Below, in pieces: positions 37,035 to 45,152 of a DNA stretch of 64,000 nucleotides. Origin of the DNA: an uncultured Jannaschia sp. (GTDB lineage Bacteria; Pseudomonadota; Alphaproteobacteria; Rhodobacterales; Rhodobacteraceae); NCBI RefSeq assembly GCF_947494025.1, contig NZ_CANLTQ010000009.1, positions 1 to 64,000 of the forward strand, written 5' to 3'. The translations under genes were made by a program, and so were the position numbers. Numbering within the stretch: the stretch's first letter is position 1; every line of letters starts with the position of its first letter. Below the pieces are notes generated by a model that was not told the origin of the DNA, ran no database searches, and saw nothing but the letters and a program-made list of their open reading frames with translations.

Positions 37035-37774
37035 GGCGCGCGCTCCACGCTCGGCGGCGCCCCGGCGGCGGTGATCGCCATGAAGGCGTCGGTCAGGCTG
37101 CTCGCGCCGGCCAGCGATCCGGCCGTCTCGCGCGCGAGGACCCGGCCGCGATGCAGCACGACCACGTCGTCGGCGGGCCGGATCTCGTCGACGAGATGGG
37201 TGGCCCAGAACACCGTCAGCCCACCCTCCGCCAGATCGTGGACGTGGCCGGTGATGGCCAGCCGGGCGGCAGTGTCGAGGCCGACGGTCGGCTCGTCGAG
37301 GAGCAGCACCTCCGGCTCGTGGACCAGCGCGCGGGCGATCTCCATGCGCCGCCGGTGACCGCCATTGAGCGCGCGGACCTTCTCCCCCGCCCGCTCGGCC
37401 ATGTCGAGCCGGTCGAGTGCGGCGTCGATCCGCCGCTCCGCGTCGCGCCCCGACAGGCCGTGCAGCGCGGCGAAGTAGCTCATGTTGCGCGCCACGCTCA
37501 TGTCGAGGTCGAGCGTCGATTGCTGGAATATGACGCCGATCTTGGACAGCGCGGCGCGCGGCGCGCGGGCCATGTCGTGTCCCGCCACCGCGATCCGGCC
37601 GCGCCGCGTGACGAGAAGGCGCGTGAGGAGCGCGAACAGCGTGGACTTGCCCGCGCCGTTGGGCCCGAGCAACGCGCAGAACCGTCCTGCCCCGACCTCG
37701 AAGCTCACGCCATCGAGCGCGGTCCGGGATCCGTAGGCATAGCTGACATCCTCGACGGAAAGCGCGGTTCTCAT
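37031..37774 (-). CDS. ABC ATPase of the PQQ-alcohol dehydrogenase system
   Basis: The 247-residue ATPase has Walker A LGPNGAGKST, a signature region reading ALNGGHRRRMEIARALV (the usual LSGGQ is changed to LNGGH), Walker B VLLLDEPTVGLD and the switch histidine in WATHLVDEI. The altered signature is typical for part of this family. It is translated just before the ABC-2 permease and forms an exporter with it. It lies at the end of a run of quinoprotein-associated genes on the minus strand. Confidence 0.87.
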   Translation of the reverse strand: MRTALSVEDVSYAYGSRTALDGVSFEVGAGRFCALLGPNGAGKSTLFALLTRLLVTRRGRIAVAGHDMARAPRAALSKIGVIFQQSTLDLDMSVARNMSYFAALHGLSGRDAERRIDAALDRLDMAERAGEKVRALNGGHRRRMEIARALVHEPEVLLLDEPTVGLDTAARLAITGHVHDLAEGGLTVFWATHLVDEIRPADDVVVLHRGRVLARETAGSLAGASSLTDAFMAITAAGAPPSVERAP

Positions 37775-37813
37775 GGCGTCACCATGCGCGGAGGAAAAGT
37801 GGGCCGCAACGCG

Positions 37814-38150
37814 TCACGCGAGCGTGGCGGCCTGACCGCCGAGGTGCGGGATGCGGTCGGCAAGCCACTCCTCCGTCATCCCCGGGCGCCAGCACGCCGC
37901 CCCTGGCGGTCGAATAACAATCGAACACGTCGTCGCGGCCGGCAGCGCGCTGGGTGGCGGCCCAGAGCCAGCGCGCCACGGCCATGTCCGTCTTCTTGCC
38001 GGCCGGCGCGATCCGGGTGTCGCCGTTGCCGGCCTGTTTCCGGAACACGAGGTTGGAGCCCTGCTCGACGCCGAAGCCACGATCCCCGATCGTGTTCAGC
38101 GCCCAGCCGGCGGCCCCGATCTGCAAGGTCGCCGCCCGAAGTCCGGACAT
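37814..38150 (-). pseudogene. Unknown gene with a homopolymer frameshift
   Basis: A protein-like frame (GDRGFGVEQGSNLVFRKQ, DMAVARWLWAATQRAAGRDD) shifts at the C4 run 37,880-37,883. Removing one base gives a clean end with PGMTEEWLADRIPHLGGQAA. No family was recognised, and no signal peptide or good start is clear (an ATG at 38,150 is the candidate). It lies between the ABC ATPase and a small secreted protein in the same direction. It could be intact if the run is an assembly error. Confidence 0.4.
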
Positions 38151-38229
38151 GTCCTGCGCCGGCGCGCGATGATGCCCATATCGGTCTCCCTTGCCCGTGG
38201 TCGCCGCCCTTCCAGGCGCGGCCCCGCGG

Positions 38230-38490
38230 TCATTCGGCGCGGCGGTTCACCTCGTTGAACGCCTGGTCGAGCTCGATGTCGTATTGCTGGCCGCCCTCGC
38301 AGATCACGTCGTCGAGGTCGTAGCCATCCGTTTCGGTCACCTCGATGTCGTCGGGGTCCATCTGGCAATTCATGTCTTCGAGAACCTCGGTGATCGTCGC
38401 GACGACCTCCTCGGATACCGCCTCCTGCGCCGTGGCGAAGGTCGGGACGAGGAGGGCGAGCGCGGCGAGCGGTGCGAGACGTCTGATCAT
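38230..38490 (-). CDS. Small secreted PepSY-like protein
   Basis: The 86-residue protein has a signal peptide (MIRRLAPLAALALLVPTFAT) and an acidic mature part with MDPDDIEVTETDGYDLDDV and two cysteines (NCQM, VICEG). The pattern resembles a single PepSY-like unit. It lies within the run of quinoprotein-associated genes. Its acidic character could allow metal binding; no function is assigned. Confidence 0.6.
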   Translation of the reverse strand: MIRRLAPLAALALLVPTFATAQEAVSEEVVATITEVLEDMNCQMDPDDIEVTETDGYDLDDVICEGGQQYDIELDQAFNEVNRRAE

Positions 38491-38502
38491 GGCGGGGCCT
38501 TT

Positions 38503-38937
38503 CTACTGGATGTTGAAGGTGACGCTCTGGGCATCGCCGGTGGAGCCGGGGATGCGCAGCGTGTGGCTGCCGGGCTTGATGGCGATGAAGGAGATCTCGG
38601 CCGTGCCGGCGGCGTCGAATTCGAGGCTATCGACGGCCATCGGCCGGATCTCGATCTGGTCGATGACAATCTCGTTGATCCAGATCGCCCGGAAGAAGTC
38701 CGGCCCGGAAAGGGCAAGCTCCGCCGAGCCGTCGGCGGTGATCCGGAGCTTGTAGTAGGCGCCCGACTGGAGCGTGCGGTCCTCGCCCAGAGGCTCGCCC
38801 GAGGCCAGCGTGAGTTCGATGGGATCGCCCCGGTTGCACGACGCCAGAAGCCCCGCGAAGCCCAGATCGTCGCAGAGCGGTGCGGCGGCGGCGGGGCCCG
38901 CGAGGGTGAGCAGGAAGGCGGTCGCGATGCGTTTCAT
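38503..38937 (-). CDS. Secreted protein of the methylotrophy cluster, unknown
   Basis: The 144-residue protein starts at ATG 38937 with a signal peptide (MKRIATAFLLTLAGPAAA). The mature part is beta-rich (GAYYKLRITADGSAELALSG, GTAEISFIAIKPGSHTLRIP), like a small cupredoxin- or C2-like sandwich, but with no copper ligand set. It follows the beta-propeller gene in the same direction. Unassigned. Confidence 0.6.
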   Translation of the reverse strand: MKRIATAFLLTLAGPAAAAPLCDDLGFAGLLASCNRGDPIELTLASGEPLGEDRTLQSGAYYKLRITADGSAELALSGPDFFRAIWINEIVIDQIEIRPMAVDSLEFDAAGTAEISFIAIKPGSHTLRIPGSTGDAQSVTFNIQ

Positions 38938-38962
38938 GGTGCCTCGTCTCATGTCTTCTCCC

Positions 38963-39937
38963 TTAATCCGTGACAGCCACGCCCCAGGGTTGCTGGCCCA
39001 CCGGGATCGAGCGGACGACCTCCTCGGCCGCCACGTCGATCACGCTCACGTCGTTCGAGTTTCCGTTGGTGGTGATGAGGTACCGCTCGTCGGGGGTGAA
39101 GGCCATCTGCCAGACGCGCTGCCCGACGAGGAGGTAGTCGAGCACTTCGTCCGTCGCCCCGTCGATCACCGCCACCCGGTTCGCGGGGCCGAGCGCCACG
39201 AAAACGCGCGATCCGTCCTGTGTGACCTTCACGCCCACGGGCTGCAGCCATTCCGGAAGCACGCCCGCCACCTCGAAGCCGATTTTGCGGGCGATCTCCC
39301 CGGTGCCGTCCTCTCCGATCTCGATCACGCTGACCGTGCCGCCGATCTCGGAGGAGACGTAGAGCTTGGAGCCGTCGCCGGTATATTCGGCGTAGCGCGG
39401 ACGCTGATCGACGAGGACGTTGTGGACGATCTCGTAGGTTTCCGTGTCGATGAAATGCGCCATGTTCGTCGTCTCCGACGTGTTGATGACGATGGCGGCG
39501 TCGGGGCTGATCGCCATGCCCTCGGGCTCCACGCCCACGGGGATCTCCTCGAGCACGGTGCGGGTCTCCACGTCCGTCACGGTGACGAGGTTGTCGTCCT
39601 CGTTGGCGATAAAGAGCGGGTTGCCGGACGGGTGGAGCACGAAGAGCTCGGGGTCGGGCCCCGAGGGTAGGGAGGGCAGCTCCTCGTAGGTCTCGGTGTC
39701 GAAGACCCGCACGAGGTTGTCGTCGGAGGCGCAGACATAGAGCCGCGTGCCGTCGGGCGAGAGCGTGATGCCGCGCGGCCGGTTGCCGGCGGCGAACTCT
39801 GCGAGCACTTCCCAGCTGTCGGTGTCGATCACGGTGACGGTGTTGCCGCGCTCGTTCGACACGAAGGCCTTTCCCGCGAGGGCGGGGCCGGCGAGGAGCG
39901 GCAGGATCAGGGCGGTGGCGGTGGCGAGCGTCTTCAT
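38963..39937 (-). CDS. PQQ-dependent catabolism-associated beta-propeller protein
   Basis: The 324-residue periplasmic protein has a signal peptide (MKTLATATALILPLLAGPAL) and a series of YVTN-type propeller blades such as NTVTVIDTDSWEVLAEFAAG and GTRLYVCASDDNLVRVFDTE. The composition matches the propeller protein found next to PQQ-dependent alcohol dehydrogenases. Its role is unproven; a scaffold or maturation part is likely. The ATG at 39937 is chosen because it directly follows the stop of the upstream gene; an ATG 15 bases earlier would overlap it. Confidence 0.88.
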   Translation of the reverse strand: MKTLATATALILPLLAGPALAGKAFVSNERGNTVTVIDTDSWEVLAEFAAGNRPRGITLSPDGTRLYVCASDDNLVRVFDTETYEELPSLPSGPDPELFVLHPSGNPLFIANEDDNLVTVTDVETRTVLEEIPVGVEPEGMAISPDAAIVINTSETTNMAHFIDTETYEIVHNVLVDQRPRYAEYTGDGSKLYVSSEIGGTVSVIEIGEDGTGEIARKIGFEVAGVLPEWLQPVGVKVTQDGSRVFVALGPANRVAVIDGATDEVLDYLLVGQRVWQMAFTPDERYLITTNGNSNDVSVIDVAAEEVVRSIPVGQQPWGVAVTD

Positions 39938-39938
39938 T

Positions 39939-41129
39939 TCATTCCTCTGCAAAGGCCGTGCAGGCCGATTCCGGCGCGTCGATCCCCAGCGTGTCGAGCG
40001 GCGAGACCTGGTGCAAGAACCCCTCCTGCGGCGACACGCTCACGGTGATGCGCCCATCGTGAAGCAGCACCGGCTGGCGGAGCTGGCCGTTCCAGGCCCG
40101 CACCGTGACCGGCACGCCCTTGAACGCGGCGAGTTCGAAGGCGTCCGACAGCACGTAGTCGCGCACCTCCGCGATCCCGGCCGTCCCCGTCCGCGTTACC
40201 GCCTCGCCCAGCACGCGCAGCGCCAGCCAGGTGTCGTAATCGGCCTCCCGCACATAACGCCCGGCCTGCGCCTCGAAGCGCCGCTGGAACTGCGTGGCGC
40301 CCCAGGCCTCGTGCGCGGGGTGGAAGCTCGCCGGGCGCAGGCCCCCCGACCCCAGCACCGGCCGCGGCGTCCACAGGTGGAACGGCAGGTAGGGCGCGAA
40401 CACGTCGGACGCGTCGGCGGCCACCACCACGTCGTGATCTCCGGCCCCCTGCATGAAGACCGGCAGCTGCCGCTGCACAAGCACGTGGCCGGTATCGGTG
40501 CGTCGCGCGCCGCCGGTATCCTCGAACAGCCGTTCCTCCACGATTTCCGCGCCGAACTTGGCGGCGGCCCGGCGGTAATCGTCGGCCAGCGCGAGGTCCG
40601 CGGGGTTCGAGCCGTGGACCAGCAGCCAGTCCGGCCAGCGTTTCCAGACCGCGAACTGCGCCACCGCGTCCGCCAGCATCGCGGCGCTCGGCGTGACGTG
40701 CAGCACGTTGGCGCGGCAATCGGCGTCGCGGAGCCGCGTGTCGCGCGCGCCGACGTTGTAGATCAGCGCCCGCTCGCCCGCCGCGTCGGCCAGCCGCAGA
40801 AGGTCGTCGGCGCGGGCGTGGATCGCGATATGGGCATGGCCCGCCGCGATCAGGTCCTCCAGCGCGGCCCCGGCCTCCTCGGGCGGCACGGCGCGGGTGG
40901 CGGTCTCGAAGCCGTGGCCGAGAAAGCTCCCCGTGGTCGCGTTGTCCTCCGTGGCGAGCGCGGCCCCCGCGAAGCCCAGATCGTCGGGCCGCGCCTCGAA
41001 GCGCGAGATCGGCGCCAGCGCGGGGTAGTCCACCCGCAGCACCGCCGCCCGCACCTCCACGGCCGCCGCCATATCCGCCCCGAAGAGCATCGCGAAGCCC
41101 AGGGCCAGCGCATGCGCCAGACGTTTCAT
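39939..41129 (-). CDS. Solute-binding-like protein of the PQQ-alcohol dehydrogenase ABC system
   Basis: The 396-residue protein has a signal peptide (MKRLAHALALGFAMLFGADM) and a two-lobed type I periplasmic binding fold of the branched-chain amino acid type. Segments with HVTPSAAMLADAVAQFAVWK and ADYDTWLALRVLGEAVTRTG match the group annotated with PQQ-dependent alcohol dehydrogenase transporters. It is the first gene of the operon that runs through the propeller, small secreted proteins and ABC-2 transporter. The ligand is unknown. Confidence 0.85.
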   Translation of the reverse strand: MKRLAHALALGFAMLFGADMAAAVEVRAAVLRVDYPALAPISRFEARPDDLGFAGAALATEDNATTGSFLGHGFETATRAVPPEEAGAALEDLIAAGHAHIAIHARADDLLRLADAAGERALIYNVGARDTRLRDADCRANVLHVTPSAAMLADAVAQFAVWKRWPDWLLVHGSNPADLALADDYRRAAAKFGAEIVEERLFEDTGGARRTDTGHVLVQRQLPVFMQGAGDHDVVVAADASDVFAPYLPFHLWTPRPVLGSGGLRPASFHPAHEAWGATQFQRRFEAQAGRYVREADYDTWLALRVLGEAVTRTGTAGIAEVRDYVLSDAFELAAFKGVPVTVRAWNGQLRQPVLLHDGRITVSVSPQEGFLHQVSPLDTLGIDAPESACTAFAEE

Positions 41130-41249
41130 CCTTCCTCCCCCGCCCCGGAAGGGCCGCGAACCCGACACAGAGGATGACAGACCGGCCAACGACGAAAACC
41201 GATACTTTCGGCGCATTGCAGGGGGCGGGGCCGGCGCTATCCTCGCGGC

Positions 41250-41771
41250 ATGCCCGACCGACACATGCTCCGCGCCGCGCTTCTCGTCTGCCTGCCCCTC
41301 GCCGCGGCGGCGCAGCCCGCGACGGACCGGGAAGTTCCCGAAGGCGCGTCGGTCGCGTTCCTCGGGATCACGCTTGTCGATACATCGACGGAAGGCGACT
41401 ATTTCGGCGCCCGGGAGGACGAGGCGGCGCGGATCGAACTGATCGAACGAGTGGTGCGCGACCGGTTCGAGGCCGAAGGGCCGCGCTTCGTCGACACCGC
41501 CCCCGTGGCAGAGGAACTCGGGCGGACGCGCAACCCCGCGCATTGCAACGGCTGCGAGGTCCGCATGGGTGGGAAGCTCGGCGCCGATCTCGTGCTGGTG
41601 GGGCAGGTGCAGAAGGTCTCGAACCTGATCCTCGCCATCGACCTGGCGCTGCGCGACGTGGCGACGGGCCGGTTCCTGCGCGGGCAATCCGTCGACATCC
41701 GCTCCAACACCGACGAGAGCTGGCGGCGCGGCGTCGACTACATCCTGAAATACAACGTCTTCGCGGAGTAG
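41250..41771 (+). CDS. DUF3280 periplasmic protein
   Basis: The 173-residue protein has a signal peptide (MPDRHMLRAALLVCLPLAAA) and a DUF3280-type domain: ASVAFLGITLVDTSTEGDY, then the Cys pair in HCNGCEVRMGGKLGADLVLV and KVSNLILAIDLALRDVATG. DUF3280 genes often occur next to quinoprotein methanol dehydrogenases. It is followed after 3 bases by a SoxYZ-like carrier gene, with which it must be co-transcribed, and is divergent from the solute-binding gene. Function unknown. Confidence 0.8.
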   Translation: MPDRHMLRAALLVCLPLAAAAQPATDREVPEGASVAFLGITLVDTSTEGDYFGAREDEAARIELIERVVRDRFEAEGPRFVDTAPVAEELGRTRNPAHCNGCEVRMGGKLGADLVLVGQVQKVSNLILAIDLALRDVATGRFLRGQSVDIRSNTDESWRRGVDYILKYNVFAE

Positions 41772-41774
41772 CCC

Positions 41775-42614
41775 ATGCGACGCGCGGTCCCGGCCATCCT
41801 TCTTCTTTCGGCCCTGCTCCTCTCGACCGCCATGCCCGTCGCCGCGCAGGCCCAACGGGATCCGGCCTGGCCGGACATCCGCGCGGCGATGTGGGGCGGT
41901 ACGGATCTCGGGGACGGCGCGCATCTGATCGCCATCGACAGCCCGGCGCGGACCATGAACGACCCCCGCACGCAGATCGCCGCCCGGATCCTCGCGCCCG
42001 AGGGCGACGCGCTGACCCGCGTGTCGCTGGTTCTGGACGAGAACCCGATGCCCGTCTCCGCCGTGTTCGACTTCGACGCGCCGCAACCCGGCTTCTTCTT
42101 CGACGTGACCGTACGGGTGAACGGACCGACGCCGCTGCATGTGGTGGCGGAGACGGCGACGGGCGCGGCTTTCGTGGCGGACACCTTCGTGAAGACCTCG
42201 GGCACCGGCGCCTGCGCCGCGCCGCCAGGCACCGACCCGGAGCTCGCCCTCGCGACGCTGGGCGATATGGAGCTCACAATCTCGCCGGTCGGCGGCGTTG
42301 GGGCGGACCCGATGCGGACGTTGCGGGCGATGGCCGCGGGGGAGCGGCAGGTGGATCTCGACATCATGCATCCGAGCCATTCGGGAATGCAGATGGACCA
42401 GATCTCCCTCCTGTTCATTCCGATGCGCTATGTCGAGACGCTGGAGCTCAACCTCGACGGGGCCGGTTTCGCAACCGTGACGGGCAGCATCTCGCTGTCC
42501 GAGAACCCGAGCCTTACCGTATCGGTGCCGGGCGGCGCGCAGGCCGTGGACGTGACGATGACAGATACGGACGGCACGACCACCCATGCGCGGGCGACGG
42601 TGGCGGGTTACTGA
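41775..42614 (+). CDS. Quinoprotein dehydrogenase-associated SoxYZ-like carrier (copy 1)
   Basis: The 279-residue secreted protein has a signal peptide and a fused SoxY-like plus SoxZ-like layout. The SoxY-like half ends near the cysteine motif SGTGACAAPPGTDPELAL; the SoxZ-like half has HPSHSGMQMDQISLLFIPMR. In Sox systems the carrier holds sulfur on a C-terminal cysteine; in this family a similar covalent carrier role is only assumed. A second copy with the same plan lies at 51,417. Confidence 0.87.
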   Translation: MRRAVPAILLLSALLLSTAMPVAAQAQRDPAWPDIRAAMWGGTDLGDGAHLIAIDSPARTMNDPRTQIAARILAPEGDALTRVSLVLDENPMPVSAVFDFDAPQPGFFFDVTVRVNGPTPLHVVAETATGAAFVADTFVKTSGTGACAAPPGTDPELALATLGDMELTISPVGGVGADPMRTLRAMAAGERQVDLDIMHPSHSGMQMDQISLLFIPMRYVETLELNLDGAGFATVTGSISLSENPSLTVSVPGGAQAVDVTMTDTDGTTTHARATVAGY

Positions 42615-42634
42615 GCGCCGTCGCGGCGGTCGAC

Positions 42635-43171
42635 CTAGCGTCCGCCCGGTCGCGGCTCCAGAACCTCCGTCGGGTAATCGTAGAACGCCCAGCCATCGGT
42701 CCCTTCGGGGAACCACATCACATCGACATAGCCGTATTCCATCGCGCGCTTGGCCGCATTCCACGACATCCAGCATTCCGCCAGGCAGAAGAACACGAGG
42801 GCGCGGTCCATGTCGCCGCCCGTGGCGGCGGTCAGCCCGTCGCGGAAATAGGCGTCGTTCAGCGGGGCCAGCGCACCGTAGCCGACATTCGGCATCCATG
42901 TCGCTCCGGGGATCGAACGCCGGGGCGGCTCCCGCCAGATCGTCCCGTCGGGCAGTCCCTCGGGCTTCGGCGGACGAGGAAGCACGTCGACGAAGACCGC
43001 CCCGCCGGCCCGCCAGATGGCATGCGCCGCCTCCGGCGACAGGACCCGCGCACCGGCGAGCGTTTCGGGCACCGGCGCGCGGTAGGCTTCGGTGCGGTAG
43101 CCCGCGGGTTCGGGAACGGCCAGGGCAGCGAACGGCCAGAGCAGCGCCAGCGCGATCCCGACACGGCGCAT
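42635..43171 (-). CDS. PQQ-dependent catabolism-associated CXXCW protein
   Basis: The 178-residue secreted protein has a signal peptide (MRRVGIALALLWPFAALA) and a rhodanese-like fold with FVDVLPRPPKPEGLP. The catalytic-loop cysteines appear as FCLAECWMSWNAAKRAMEYG; the CxxxCW spacing here departs by one residue from the family name motif. The family is tied to PQQ-dependent alcohol oxidation, possibly in redox or sulfur handling. It starts one base inside the stop of the upstream binding-protein gene. Confidence 0.85.
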   Translation of the reverse strand: MRRVGIALALLWPFAALAVPEPAGYRTEAYRAPVPETLAGARVLSPEAAHAIWRAGGAVFVDVLPRPPKPEGLPDGTIWREPPRRSIPGATWMPNVGYGALAPLNDAYFRDGLTAATGGDMDRALVFFCLAECWMSWNAAKRAMEYGYVDVMWFPEGTDGWAFYDYPTEVLEPRPGGR

Positions 43172-44010
43172 CAGCCGCTGTCCTTCGGCGCGTCCCCCAT
43201 GTCGTTGATCAGAGGCACACCGGCGTCGCGCAGGAGCGCGTCGATTTCGTCCTGGTTGCGGCGGATCAGCGAGTTCAGCTCCCGCTGCCACACCTTCTCG
43301 CCCTGCCGCACGCCCATCGTGATGCGGAAGAACAGGCGCGGCGGCAGCGTCTCCTCCAGAAGCGGAATCACGGCGAGGTCGGGATGGTCGGACTTCACCA
43401 GCGGTCCGGCCAGCGGCCCCCAGACGAGCGCCGCGTCGATCTCGCCCGCGTCGAGGTCGTCGAGCATGTCGACAATGGGGGATTCCGCCCGACGGTCCAC
43501 CACGAGGTTGTAGCCCCGCGCCTTCCCGATCAGGCCGTTGCGCACCATGTGCGTCGCCGGGGGCGAGCCGGCGACGACGCCGATCCGCAGATCCTGCAAC
43601 GCCGGGTCGGACAGGGTGGTGACCCCGGCGAGCGGTCCGTCCTTTGGCACGACCAGCGTGTAGACCGAGGTCATGTAATGGTTGGTGTTGAGGACCATTT
43701 CGTGTCCCTGCGCGTAGCCCATCACCACGTCGCACGTTCCGGCCTGCAGCGTGTTCCGCACGAAACCGGTCGCCATCGGGTACCAGGTGTACTGGACCGG
43801 CCGCTCCAGCTTGGCCGCGAGGAGTTCGGCCAGGGCGTTCTCGTAGCCTTCGCCCGCCTCGTTCGACATCGGCACGTTGGCCGGGTCGGCGCAGACGCGG
43901 AAGGCCGTGTCGGAGACGAGATCCGAGGTTTGCGCCGGCGCTCCCGTTCCGAAGATCAGCAGCGCGGCAAGACAGGCGGCGGGGCGCCGGAGGTCAGCCA
44001 AGGCAGGCAT
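43171..44010 (-). CDS. Quinoprotein-associated periplasmic binding protein (MxaJ/XoxJ-like)
   Basis: The 279-residue protein is of the family 3 solute-binding type placed beside methanol dehydrogenases (MxaJ/XoxJ-like). It has a signal peptide (PALADLRRPAACLAALLIFG), the conserved FRVCADPANVPMSNEAGEGY at the N-terminus, GTCDVVMGYAQGHEMVLNTN and VVAGSPPATHMVRNGLIG. XoxJ is thought to help activate XoxF rather than transport a solute. The ATG at 44010 is preferred over upstream ATGs because it directly precedes the signal peptide; it lies 17 bases inside the cytochrome gene. Confidence 0.87.
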   Translation of the reverse strand: MPALADLRRPAACLAALLIFGTGAPAQTSDLVSDTAFRVCADPANVPMSNEAGEGYENALAELLAAKLERPVQYTWYPMATGFVRNTLQAGTCDVVMGYAQGHEMVLNTNHYMTSVYTLVVPKDGPLAGVTTLSDPALQDLRIGVVAGSPPATHMVRNGLIGKARGYNLVVDRRAESPIVDMLDDLDAGEIDAALVWGPLAGPLVKSDHPDLAVIPLLEETLPPRLFFRITMGVRQGEKVWQRELNSLIRRNQDEIDALLRDAGVPLINDMGDAPKDSG

Positions 44011-45091
44011 TCTCCGCCTCGCGGATCGCGTCGGACTTGTCCTCCCTGTCGCCGGGGCGGCCGCGCGGGACGACGCCATCGCCGCGCGCGGCGAGATAGA
44101 CATAGATGTCGTCGAGGTAGCACATCACGTTGGCGTTGTCGCCGAAGGCCGGCATCACCGAGTTGCCGGCCGCGCCGACATGCTTCCGGCCGTTCACGAC
44201 CACGTCGTAGAAGTCGTAGTAATCCATGCGCACCGCCGAGTTCTTGATCGCGGGTGCGTAGCTCGACCCCTCGCCGTCGGGGCCGTGACAGACGTGGCAC
44301 TCGGAATGGTAGCGGCGGAAGCCCGAATAGGTGAGCCAGTCCACCGTGCCGTCCTCCCCGACATGGAAGGTCGGCGTGTCCTCGGCCGTCCAGTAGCGGC
44401 CGTCTTCCTCGTAGGAGACGGCGAACTTGCTTTCGGCGCCCGCCGCCCCACCGGCATCGGCGTCCTGCCCGCCGGTCGCGTCCGGCTGCTCGATCTCGCC
44501 TTCGGGCGCCTCGGGATCGGCTTCCGGATCGGTCATTTCCACCTCGCCGTCCGTGTCGCCCTCGGCCGGGACCGGCGCGGTTGCCGCGCCTTCCACGGGG
44601 CCGCGCTCGGAGGTCTCCCCCTCCAGCCCGCAACCCGGCTCGGTATCCATGTCTTCAGGGCAATCCTCGCCCTCGGCCGTGTCTTCCGAATTCACGAGGT
44701 CTTCCGTCGAATCGTCGGTCCCGCTTTCGGTGCCGGTGGCGCCGATCTCCCGCGCCGTGTCCTCGGTCGCGTCGGTGCCGGTCGAGGTGGTGCCGGTCGC
44801 GGCGGCGCCGGAGGTGGGATCGGTCTCGCCCTCCATGCCTTCCGGCGAGGCCAGCGTCTTCGCATCGTCGCCTTCGGCCGCTTCGGGGGCGACCGGGGCC
44901 GTCGCCGCGCCCTCGATCGGGCCGCGCTCGGAGGCTTCGGCGCCGTCCATCTGGCAGCCGGGCTCGGTGTTCATGTCCTCGGGGCAATCGGCCTCGGAGG
45001 TGTGCTGCTCCGCCATCGCGAAGCCCGACAGGGCGAGCATCATCGCGCCAGCCGCCAGCAGTGTGAAACCGTTCGTTCGCATCGCTTTCAT
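43994..45091 (-). CDS. Methanol metabolism-related c-type cytochrome with acidic duplicated insert
   Basis: The 365-residue protein has a signal peptide, a long acidic region and a C-terminal cytochrome c domain. One haem site is visible (ECHVCHGPDGEGSSYAPAIK), plus two further cysteines (NVMCYLDD and ENACLG), matching the four-Cys methanol-related cytochrome family. The N-terminal ~190 residues are unusual: two modules of CPEDM[N/D]TEPGC followed by SERGP[I/V]EGAATAPV, separated by Glu/Asp-rich linkers. It probably takes electrons from XoxF, whose gene is directly upstream. The acidic part could dock to basic partners or bind metal ions; that is inference. Confidence 0.83.
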   Translation of the reverse strand: MKAMRTNGFTLLAAGAMMLALSGFAMAEQHTSEADCPEDMNTEPGCQMDGAEASERGPIEGAATAPVAPEAAEGDDAKTLASPEGMEGETDPTSGAAATGTTSTGTDATEDTAREIGATGTESGTDDSTEDLVNSEDTAEGEDCPEDMDTEPGCGLEGETSERGPVEGAATAPVPAEGDTDGEVEMTDPEADPEAPEGEIEQPDATGGQDADAGGAAGAESKFAVSYEEDGRYWTAEDTPTFHVGEDGTVDWLTYSGFRRYHSECHVCHGPDGEGSSYAPAIKNSAVRMDYYDFYDVVVNGRKHVGAAGNSVMPAFGDNANVMCYLDDIYVYLAARGDGVVPRGRPGDREDKSDAIREAENACLG

Positions 45092-45108
45092 TCCTCCCTA
45101 AGCGAAGC

Positions 45109-45137
45109 GGCCGGCGCGCCCGTCCCGCGCGCCGGCC
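45109..45137. terminator. Strong hairpin between xoxF and the cytochrome gene
   Basis: GGCCGGCGCG pairs with CGCGCCGGCC around a 9-base loop, directly after the xoxF stop. There is no T-run, so it is more likely an RNA stabiliser or partial attenuator that keeps xoxF mRNA above the downstream genes than a full terminator. Confidence 0.45.
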
Positions 45138-45152
45138 TCGTTCATCGCCCGA

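Noticed and set aside
39747-41177. Plus-strand frame opposite the solute-binding gene
   Set aside because: Arg/His-rich shadow frame; the minus strand gives a signal peptide and a known family.
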